Source of the DNA: Isoetes taiwanensis | Lineage: Eukaryota > Streptophyta > Lycopodiopsida > Isoetales > Isoetaceae | DNA: 64,000 bases | Direction: 5' to 3' | Assembly (NCBI GenBank): GCA_021234155.1 | Contig: JAJEKV010000072.1 | Location: forward strand, 3,974,407 to 4,038,406 | The notes under the pieces: model-generated | Databases searched by the model: none | Told to the model about the DNA's origin: nothing | The model's input: only the letters and a program-made list of their open reading frames with translations | Translations under genes and position numbers: made by a program | In this document: one piece after another, positions 55,981 through 64,000 of the stretch | Numbering within the stretch: the stretch's first letter is position 1 | Layout: every line of letters starts with the position of its first letter

Positions 55981-58300
55981 ACACACACCTTCATGGCAAG
56001 AGCAGAGACAAAAAGTGGATCTGGTCGATGCAAACAGGGAACTGCTAACTAGGCATCGGGAGGTGCACAAAAGGGGCTACTAATATGAACCACTGCAGAG
56101 GTGGGACATTAAAGCCCGCAAAGCGCACAGCTAAAAGCTGATGATAACGACGCACCACCGCATGATGCCAATTATAAGCGGGGTGCCGGTATCAATAGAA
56201 CCCTACCTTGTGTATAACATTTGCTTTCCCATATAGCTAGATGTGTAACCTTTGCTTCTCAATTTAAATAGATAGATATATAGTATCTTAATGCCACATG
56301 GTTGTGTGTATTTTCCAATCACGTTGTGTGTATATCGATATACAAGTCCCTTACTATTCAAGGACTGTATGAGACCGATGGTGTATATATGAAACTGCAT
56401 GGCTAGAACTTTAATAAATTTTGATAGGTGTTTACTATGCTTCTACCAACTTGTGTGCACGAAAGCATTATTCTTTGCTTCACTTTCAGCGCTGGGCAAA
56501 GATACAGGTAAAGAATATGCACGCAAGGAAGTTGTTAAACTCCAAGCACTTTTAAGGAAGTTGTTAAACTCCAAGAACTATTATCAAAATTTTGTATGAA
56601 TATTTCAACATGAGAGTTGGTTGATCTTATTAATAAATTATTGTTGCCTTCGTAGGCAGGTCGAAGTCAAACTCAATTAAAGAATTCGACGAGGATTCCC
56701 AGATTGTCTTAAAATCTAAGAGATTCTATGTCGAGAGCTTCTTGGAAAGCCTTGCATGAACAATGTGTGAAGGATAACCCACTATTCATAGTAATTACGT
56801 TCAAAATTTTGTGAAACTTTATGAAGATTCATTCATTTCTAGGCTTCTATGGATATTCACAGGGATTATGCAACATTCTTTTGACATTCTCATACATTAC
56901 CTAAACTCCATCTCTTCAAGTTTCTACAAAGTGTAGAGCTACATGTGAAGGAAGGCAATGAAATATATACATTATATCATGTTTAATAATAATTGGAGCA
57001 TTGCTCATTATAATAATTGGTAATTTGCTCAGATTTAACGTTTAAATGTTTGCCACGAGTGTGAAGGTTACAAATGTACCATATAAAGTCTAATTGTATG
57101 TTATAATTTAATGCATGAGCTATTGCTTTGGCTTTGTGTTTCCTTTTCTTTACCATTGTCCTAAATCTTAAATCCCTAAATCTTAAATCCCATGAACCAT
57201 AAACCCTAGTTGATAATCCTAAACAACTTAACCCTGGACTCTAGCAAAATGTGTGTGGCTTAAATTTTACCACATTTAGTGAGTGCAAGGTAGTTGTAGT
57301 CTAAAATCTATCCTATGCTAAAATGAGGATGCTATATTGTCAAGTGTAAAGTCAATTTCAAAAAGCAAGAGTAAAGTTGAAAAAGAGAGTTGAACACTAA
57401 CACAAAGTACGAAATTGAAAGTATTCAAAAAGTCAAATACTGTATTGGCCTACCTATTAAAATCAATCACAAACTACAAAGTTAATCAATTATAAAGTAT
57501 TGTATCTATTTTGAATGTATGTCTACGCCAAGCCATGAACACCAACTTCCAAATGAAAGTCAAATGACATAGTCTAGTGAAAGAACAATCCATGAGGGTT
57601 AATATACATAGTAAAATTTTGTGAAGATTCCCTTCTACTCCTATGATTCTTGCAAAATTCCCTCATCTTAACAATCTGCCCTAGATTCTTTCACTATTTT
57701 CCTAGATTCCCTTAAATTTTTCTAGGTTGCAAAAGATAAGCTCAAGATTTCCCAAATTTCTGTGAAGATTCACTTGGATTCCCCAAGTTGGTGCGTGTAA
57801 AAAGGCGTTAGTTATGAAGTTTAGATTGTGTGAAGTCGACTGCTTGAGTCAACTGATGTAGATTTCTCCAAGATTTGTTTGAGATGTCATTATGGAAACT
57901 ATTTGAAATCAACCTCGTGCAAAAGACACGGGGTCAATATTTAAGTTGAAACACACTTTCAATAAACTTTTCATTACTTCGATAAAATTGAAAACAAATC
58001 CCAACATGGTATCCTACTCGACAAAGAAGGAACCACAAACACATGAGATATGAGTTACTTCTTGTTCATTGCATCCCTATGCATTAACCTTTGTCTATTA
58101 AAGATCAAACAAACTTTCAATAAACGGTTGAATTGCTTTGAAAAAATTGTAAACGATCCATAAATGAATATGAGTTTCTTGTTGTGCATTCCATCCGTAT
58201 ATTTTAACCTTTATCTATTAAAGATTTAAGGAAGATAAATATGCATTAACTATGATACTATAACAGATTAAAAAATATAGCATTTTGTGCAAGGAAGTAA
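55981..58300. other. Long AT-rich intergenic region
   Basis: No supported gene. It contains a local duplication GGAAGTTGTTAAACTCCAAG (56527 and 56557) and a run of CCTAAATCTTAAATCC words (57165-57190) followed by AAACCCTAG, a degenerate telomere-like sequence common in plant DNA. Confidence 0.5.
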
Positions 58301-59324
58301 CCCCAATTTCAAGTTCCTTTGCCTGATTGCCTTCTAACTTTGGATGTTGTAAAGAACTCTTTTAGAATCTCGGTGGAGACATTATATGTATACATGTGCA
58401 ATAATTGAACCCGATGCCTCCCATGCAAGATTGCCACACTATCACATGCTTCTGCAGTGAAAGAAGAATGGAGTTCAAGGCTGAAGATTGGGTCATGATT
58501 TGAAGGACTTTTTAGACTAGCCGACTCTCCCACATCAAGAATTAACAAATGTTGGCAAAATACCACAGGTTAAACTTCTAGAATAACATTTAAACTGAAT
58601 TTGTCAATTGGATTCGGATAATGCAAGGATGGCAAGGGCCATATTTACACATCTCGAACATCACATGATACAACTCTTTTCTATGTTTTGCATAAATGTC
58701 TGCTCTCATTGTATTTGTTCAGTATAAGACATGGCCGTAATGAAAAATGCTCTCAGATCATTTAAATTTATCAGGCACGAATACACCTTGCTAGAAAGAA
58801 TAGAACTTCACACAATAATGTCATGGCATATTACATCTTTTTGGCATAACAATGTCTCAAACAAAAAGTCGCTCCTCTATGACAAAATACCTTGCTTAGA
58901 TATTAGCTATTCTTGCATCCTTCCAAACAAAGCACTCTAAAACAAACCCAAGAACATTCGCAAGATCAGAGATATGAAAAGAGATCAAATTGAAACGAAT
59001 ATTGTATCTAGAATAAACCAGTACATACCTTAGATGTGGGTTGGCAAAGCTCCCTGTAGGATCAGCTATACGCCAAGCAAAATAAATTGACAAAAAGGGG
59101 GGAAACGAGGACCATGCATCACACTCTATCTTTGGGTTCCAAGTAAACATTACTGGAAGATTTCTATATTCTCAAGGAAATGTTCAGCCTAAACGACATA
59201 TCTATGTTGCAGCAAAGGAAAAAACTTCTTAAAAAATTTGATTTCGTCCATTTGGATCAACAAATAATGAACACCGCTGCTTCTACATTATCGAGTTCTT
59301 CAAAACTAGCCCCCAGGAAATACT
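58301..59324 (-). other. Possible exons of an unrecognised minus-strand gene
   Basis: The minus strand carries open pieces without recognised domains: 58566-58309 (LKSPSNHDPIFSLELHSSFT, ACDSVAILHGRHRVQLLHMY) and 59150-59030 (PKIECDAWSSFPPFLSIYFA, WRIADPTGSFANPHLR followed by GTATGT, a good splice donor). Another piece is interrupted by the copia element at 59325 (KYFLGASFEELDNVEAAVFI). Codon quality is better than in surrounding spacer, but the evidence is thin. Confidence 0.25.
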
Positions 59325-59608
59325 TGTTGAGTGGAGAAGATGATCTGAACAGCAGAACACTATAGAGAGAGGAGACGCTGCAAGCAACAAAGGAGGAGCA
59401 AGAAACTTATGTATATTACCCTAACTCATAAGGTGTACATATATATATGTGCCACGTCCTCATGTTGGGTGGCAAATAGGGAAAAAGGTAAAGAATGGGG
59501 GACCCATGGGCTAATATAAAATGCCCCATGGGGTACAACGTTAAGTTACAACGTTAAGTTACAATGACTTAACATGTCCAATATATATCACATTATACTA
59601 TTCTAACA
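59325..59608 (-). repeat. 3' LTR of the copia element
   Basis: 284 bp. The minus strand carries a TTTTATATTA box about 110 bp from its start and ends TCTCCACTCAACA. Its first 105 bp on the plus strand are repeated almost exactly at 63229. Confidence 0.85.
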
Positions 59609-61112
59609 TCCAATGTGTTTGAGTAGGATTAGCCAAAAAGCTACTCAATACTCCTACCGCAAATGATATATCAGGTCTGGTCACAGTGAGATAGTTCAAG
59701 CTTCCTACTAATGCCCTATAGAGTGTTGCATCAAATGATTTTGCACCTTTCTCATGAGCAGAACGTTTAATGCCAACCTCCATTGGCGTAGAAGCTGGTT
59801 TGGCAGTCTCCATGTGGAATTTCCTTAGTAGATCTGCTGCATACTTTTTCTGACAAATAAAAATTCCATTGGCAGCCTTTTTCACTTCAATGCCCAAGAA
59901 GTAGTGTAACTCTCCAAGATTTGTCATGTCAAAGAACTCTCCAAATTGTTTTATCTCATGTTCAATCAACTTGAGAGAACTGCCCGTGACAATGAGATCA
60001 TCTACATACACTACGATTAAAGTAATGTCATCACCATCATGCTTAATATAGAGACTACAATCTGCATTGCTCCTTACAAAGTTTTTGCTCAACAAGTAAC
60101 TATCAAGCCTGGCTTTGTGCCTCCCATCTGCATTATACTTTAGCTTATAGACCCATTTGCATCCAATGACATTTCTATCCTTTGGCCTTGGCACCAATTC
60201 CCATGTATTGTTAACTAGTATGGATTTATACTCCTCATCCATTGCGTTCTTCCATTCCTTAGAATGCCTAGCATCTTCAAATGTAATGGGTTCATAAATA
60301 TTGGCAAAATTGCATTGATGAGGTGCTGCACTTGCTTCGGACTCAATATTGCCTTGGCTTCTTGTAAATGGTCTTTGCGCCCAAGGTGCCACATGAGTAG
60401 TAGGGGCTGATTTTGCGTTCAGCTGAGTTGCATCAGACTTTGTTGTTGGTTTTTCACCAACATCTTCTTTTGCTACTTCCTTACCAGCTCTTCTTTCATA
60501 GGTAAGCACTTTATCGGGCCAAACTCTTGGTTGACATTGAGGTGTAACGGGCCTGTTTTGATCTGATGCTTCATATTGCTGCCATTTAAGTGGAAATTCA
60601 AATATTTCCTCCTCTTGCTCTTGCTGATCAGTGACTGATATTGGGCCTGCAGCGTTCTCATCAAACGTCACGTCACGTGAGACAATTATTTTCTGCTCAG
60701 CAGGATCCCATAATCTGTAGGCCTTAGCCCTCAAACTATAGCCAAGCATTGTGCAAACTCTTGCTTTGTCATCAAATTTCTTCCTACCATCCTCCTTAAA
60801 AACATGCGCATACGCTTTACATCCAAATACACGCAAATGATTCACACCTGGCTTTCTTTTGTAATAAACCTCATGTGGAGTCTTCCCATCTAAAATTCTT
60901 GTCCCCGCTCTATTCAGCAAATACACTGCAGTGAGTACTGCTTCAGCCCAAAAACGATGCGGCATCTTCCATTGAGCCATTAGGCAATTTGCCATTTCGC
61001 AAATTGTCCTATTGCGCCTTTCTACTACTCCGTTTTGTTGTGGAGAGCGTGGCGTTGTCAATTGTCTTTTGATGCCATTGTCTTCACAAAATTGTTCAAA
61101 CTTTGTGGACAA
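59598..61112 (-). pseudogene. Copia integrase C-half and RT, with in-frame deletions
   Basis: A 504-codon minus ORF. It begins in the integrase core (FEQFCEDNGIKRQLTTPRSP, QQNGVVERRNRTICEMANCL, with the catalytic Glu in VVERRN). It continues through the integrase C-terminus (LRVFGCKAYAHVFKEDGRKK, KARVCTMLGYSLRAKAYRLW). RT starts ARHSKEWKNAMDEEYKSILV, WELVPRPKDRNVIGCKWVYK, but KYNADGRHKARL jumps to DSYLLSKNFVRSNADCSLYI. The roughly 120 residues with the first catalytic Asp and the LDVKNAFL motif are missing. The YVDDLIVTGSS motif remains. It ends ISFAVGVLSSFLANPTQTHW at the LTR, so RNase H is absent. The deletions kept the frame. Confidence 0.9.
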
Positions 61113-61827
61113 AAATTCTCCTCCATTATCAGTCCTTAACGTGAGTATTTTCTCACTTGTTTGATTCCACTTCTTCCTTGAAGACTTTGAAATGATAAAA
61201 GGCCTCTGATTTTGTTTTCAGAAAATAAACCCACATTCTTCTTGAGTAATCCACTAACAAGAAGAAATATAAGGATCCACCAATGGATTTTGTTGGCATA
61301 AAGCCGCAAAGGTCAGCATGCACTAATTCCAACGGTTTTATGCTCTATATTGAGATTCTTGAGGAAACGGAACCCTATCTTTGTTTTCCAAGAACACAAG
61401 GCTCACAAACCTGTTTTTATCATGTATTTGAGGTAAACCATGCACATTTTCTTCTTGGGACAAGCGTGAAAACTTCCATAACCGATATGTGATATGGCCA
61501 TACCTTTTGTGCCAAATCTCGATTGGCTCTTTGCTACACTGCTACTATATTGGCCTGATTTTGGACGGGGGCAATCTCCATTTTATATAAATTCCCTTCT
61601 CTTCTTGCCACGAGCAATCACCTTCATATTTCTTATCATCTTCATGAATTCTTCACTTGGCTGAAATATTATTGCTTCATCTTCATCAAAAAAACTTTGA
61701 AACCCTTACGAGTGATGCAAAAAGCGAAAAGCAGATTCCTCTTTAAATCCGATCTGAGTTTGACATTTTGAAATGTCACAATCGGCCCCCCCTCCTTTCA
61801 CTCTTACATTTCCATTCCCTTCTATTG
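61113..61827 (-). pseudogene. Copia protease-integrase junction, out of frame
   Basis: Between the Gag-protease ORF and the integrase ORF. Broken minus frames correspond to the GAG-pre-integrase zinc-binding region and the first part of the integrase core (SLGYFLLVDYSRRMWVYFLK-like near 61250-61200). Stops and frameshifts interrupt it. Confidence 0.6.
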
Positions 61828-62922
61828 CTAGTGAGGGATTTTATCTCCATCATACTTTGTGAATTTTGAGAAAAGGGATTCATCACCTGTTACATGAGTT
61901 GAGCAGCCACTATCCAAACAAGCAACACACCTATCAGACTTGTATCTTACATGATCGACTTCATCTACGAACATTGCAAAATCTTGTGCAGTCGTAGAGG
62001 TTTTCTCCTTTGAGCTTGACGGTGACCCTTCTTCAAGGTAATGCGACTCCTTTTCAAGTTTCATCTTCAATATACTCTTCTTTAGAGGGCAATCATTTAC
62101 CATATGGCCAACTTCATCACAACAATAGCATTTTATATTTTTGTTGGAGTATGAACTCCAACGTTCGCCTCTCCCTCTACCTCTATTTGTACGGCCTCTT
62201 TCATGGCCTCTTCCTCGTTGAGGTTCTCCTCGTTGAGACTGATGAGATTGAGAATCATTTTTGGGAGTACCTTCTTCTTGGTGTTGGAAATTTCTCCAAT
62301 TTCCTCGACCCCTACTCCCCCTACTTCTTGATTGGCTGAAATTTCTCCTTGATATTTGTGATCTCAGAACTTTCTGCTGTAGGGCTGCTGCAAGCTCTTT
62401 GAAACTAGGCTCATTCTCCCGTGCTTGAAAAGCATCAAGGAAGTGCTCATATTCAGGTGCTCCCTGATATATGGCATTTAGGAGCTCGGCCTCTTCAACT
62501 TCAACTCCAATAGAAGCCAATTGTGCAGCAATTTCAGTGATCTTCGCAATGAAGTCACTCACATCTTTACATTCTCTTAACTTTAGACTGTTAAGCTGAT
62601 TTCTTAACAGCTGCTTCCTTGTATGATTCTTGGTCTCATAGATTTGCTGAAATCTGCGCCAAGCTTCACTAGCACTTTTCACTCCAAGTATGTGCCTTTG
62701 CATGGAATCATCCACTGCAAGTTTGATGAGCAGCAGGGCCTTTTTGTTCAACTCCTCCCATTTGTCATCTTCATTTTGGTCTTCACCAGCTACTACATCC
62801 CAAACTCCAGCAAGATCAAGTGCCAAAGTCATCTTCTCCTTCCAAATAGAGTAGTTCTTGCCTTTAAGCAAGAACTTTTCATTCATGAACACCGTTTTCA
62901 GGCTGTCCATTGTGAAAAACAC
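61828..62922 (-). CDS. Copia Gag with zinc knuckle and protease start
   Basis: A 364-codon minus ORF; a Met a few codons in (MDSLKTVFMNEKFLLKGKNY) is the likelier start. UBN2-type Gag: NYSIWKEKMTLALDLAGVWD, AWRRFQQIYETKNHTRKQLL, LRECKDVSDFIAKITEIAAQ. Then a GR-rich nucleic-acid-binding stretch (RGEPQRGRGHERGRTNRGRG), a CCHC knuckle (CYCCDEVGHMVNDC, residues about 264-277) and the protease active site CLDSGCSTHVTGDESLF (D-S-G). It stops at 61828 just past the active site. All Gag domains are intact, so Gag could still be made. Confidence 0.9.
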   Translation of the reverse strand: MFFTMDSLKTVFMNEKFLLKGKNYSIWKEKMTLALDLAGVWDVVAGEDQNEDDKWEELNKKALLLIKLAVDDSMQRHILGVKSASEAWRRFQQIYETKNHTRKQLLRNQLNSLKLRECKDVSDFIAKITEIAAQLASIGVEVEEAELLNAIYQGAPEYEHFLDAFQARENEPSFKELAAALQQKVLRSQISRRNFSQSRSRGSRGRGNWRNFQHQEEGTPKNDSQSHQSQRGEPQRGRGHERGRTNRGRGRGERWSSYSNKNIKCYCCDEVGHMVNDCPLKKSILKMKLEKESHYLEEGSPSSSKEKTSTTAQDFAMFVDEVDHVRYKSDRCVACLDSGCSTHVTGDESLFSKFTKYDGDKIPH

Positions 62923-63214
62923 AAGCTTCTTCTAATCAACGCCACAAATCTGCAAACCCCTACTCTATCTTCAACATGCAAGGCAATATGCAAGCTGCTG
63001 CAAGAAATCTTTCAGATTTTACACTCAAGGGCTGCTTTTAGCTTGATTAACGCTGCATGCAACTCTCCATAACAGAAGAATGCTTAAGAATGCTTCTCTC
63101 TAGGCTCAAACACAAGTTAGGGTTAAAATCTGCTCTGTTTTCCACAAGGCAGAAAAAACCTTCTCAAAATACTTCCTCTCCTGCATTGAATGAAGCACCC
63201 AAGGATGGAACACC

Positions 63215-63226
63215 GCTCTGATACCA
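63215..63226 (-). other. Primer-binding site of the copia element
   Basis: The minus strand reads TGGTATCAGAGC, complementary to the 3' end of initiator Met-tRNA, two bases inside the 5' LTR. Here the CAG is intact, in contrast to the gypsy primer site. Confidence 0.9.
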
Positions 63227-63228
63227 AA

Positions 63229-63346
63229 TGTTGAGTGGAGAAGATGATCTGAACAGCAGAACACTATAGAGAGAGGAGACGCTGCAAGCAACAAAGGAGG
63301 AGCAAGAAACTTATGTATATTACCCTAACTCATAAGGTGTATATAT
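63229..63346 (-). repeat. Truncated 5' LTR of the copia element
   Basis: The first 105 bp equal 59325-59429 almost exactly, then TA-repeat slippage, then unrelated sequence. The U3 promoter part is lost, so the element probably cannot be transcribed from its own promoter. Confidence 0.85.
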
Positions 63347-64000
63347 ATACAAGTATTTGTATTATGAGGGAGTATCAAGTCAACTGGTAGCTTGCTAAGA
63401 TGTCGAAGTTAAAGTAGTGCAAAACCCAATGACAAAAGCTACAGCTAGGAAGTCAAAGTCAAAGTTGTAATCGTGATGAACACCTGCACAAACTCTGAAT
63501 CAGCCTATTGGTTCCATTTGTCAAACTTATAGTCAAACCCCTAGCCATAATGCCAGTCACATACTGTCAATGCTCTCTCGCAAGTTTTTGTTTGTTTCCT
63601 ATACTTCCCAAAATTTGTCATTGGATTGCTCAACATTGGCTTTCATTAAAGTGGTAGCTACGTATATTCTTGAACTACCCTCAAGAAAAAAAATTTCGCC
63701 ATCGTATTCGGGATTTGATAGAAACCTTGAAAATGTTAAATCAACTGAACATTTTCTAGAGGCAAAGAGTTGTTCTTTCCTAAGATAAAGATGGCCCAAT
63801 TTTTTTGAAACACAGGGACCATGCATTTGCTAAAGTAACTACCATGCCCAATAAGGGCCCCAACAAAAGGACCATGCCCAATTAAGGTCGATCAATTGCG
63901 GTGTGGCTTTATGTTAGATAAGTCAAATTCAATGTCTTCTTTCATAAAGAAACCTCAACAAGTGTAAAGGTGCAAAATAATTTAACAAATTAACTGACAT
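63347..64000. other. Flank right of the copia element
   Basis: No supported gene. A minus frame at 63826-63599 (VDLTFSRFLSNPEYDGEIFF, LEGSSRIYVATTLMKANVEQ) might be an exon of the same unrecognised gene suggested at 58.3-59.3 kb, but nothing confirms it. Confidence 0.3.

Larger units (their letters stand above)
59325..63346 (-). mobile_element. Ty1/copia element, internally deleted, with truncated 5' LTR
   Basis: The left (3') LTR is 59325-59608, starting TGTTGAG and ending TTCTAACA (read on the minus strand TGTTAGAATA...CTCAACA). The right (5') LTR begins at 63229 with the same sequence, but only about 118 bp match before divergence at about 63346, so U3 is missing. The primer-binding site for initiator Met-tRNA lies at 63215-63226. 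On the minus strand Gag, protease, integrase, RT follow in copia order. The RT core and the whole RNase H are deleted. No target duplication is found; instead AAATACTTGT at the left border and ACAAGTATTT at the right border are inverted copies. It is not autonomous. Confidence 0.9.

Noticed and set aside
57165-57230. Interstitial telomere
   Set aside because: Only a few degenerate CCTAAATC/AAACCCTAG words; no TTTAGGG array.
63106-63294. Minus ORF crossing the copia 5' LTR boundary
   Set aside because: It runs through LTR, primer-binding site and leader; a shadow frame.

Overview
The window looks like nuclear DNA of a land plant. Support comes from two LTR retrotransposons primed by initiator Met-tRNA, a copia Gag of the plant UBN2 type, plant-type LINE reverse transcriptases, a plant two-LIM-domain gene with GT-AG introns, and a MULE-like element with a 9-bp target duplication. 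There are no operons, CRISPR arrays or rRNA, and I recognise no tRNA gene. A seed-free plant is a guess. Most of the sequence is transposons and broken multi-copy genes; no ORF in it is a convincing intact host gene.

1-33 kb. Two unrecognised host-like genes occur in alternating, opposite-facing copies. Gene M (minus strand) has a C-terminal DNA-methyltransferase-like fold. Gene P (plus strand) ends in an FCP1/NIF-like phosphatase domain. M lies at 1-1440, 3825-6060 and 28980-32460; P lies at 1441-3480 and 6061-24060. The 3' part of M is also tandemly duplicated in units of about 765 bp. The second P copy is split by a complete 13-kb Ty3/gypsy chromovirus (8137-21195, TSD CAAAG). A 3.6-kb LINE (25344-28932, TSD GGCGATGTTTTT) sits in the spacer between P and M. 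The other copy of that spacer, near 3730, is an empty site.

The main biological find is inside the chromovirus. Between its primer-binding site and gag it carries about 4.6 kb of extra ORFs on the element's sense strand, separated by AT-rich spacers. One of them (about 17587-18880) contains an unmistakable histone H3 fold on a new N-terminal extension. The same element encodes a chromodomain integrase.

The main technical find is that differences between repeat copies in this region fall almost entirely on CAG/CTG trinucleotides, which turn into CCG/CGG/CG-type strings with 1-2 nt indels. The pattern is patchy: about 5.5-6.4, 20.76-22.88 and 30.0-31.0 kb look clean. This suggests base-calling errors at CHG-methylated cytosines that were only locally polished, or else a CWG-targeted mutation process. 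Many frameshifts in 1-31 kb should therefore not be read as real.

33-48 kb. A cluster of GC-cored palindromes lies upstream of a broken transposase-like gene (34.4-37.5 kb, DUF7869-like, possibly DUF8039-like). Next come a tandem pair of small broken genes with conserved TATA boxes, a LINE tail, a four-exon two-LIM pseudogene (41.5-42.95 kb), a non-autonomous MULE-like element with terminal arrays of a GGAATCAC motif (44.12-45.94 kb), and LINE debris.

48-64 kb. This stretch holds a degenerate minisatellite, an acidic hypothetical ORF, a 5'-truncated LINE with poly-A (50.87-54.34 kb), an AACCAC-rich stretch, a LINE tail fragment, long AT-rich spacers, and an internally deleted Ty1/copia element (59325-63346) in the minus orientation.
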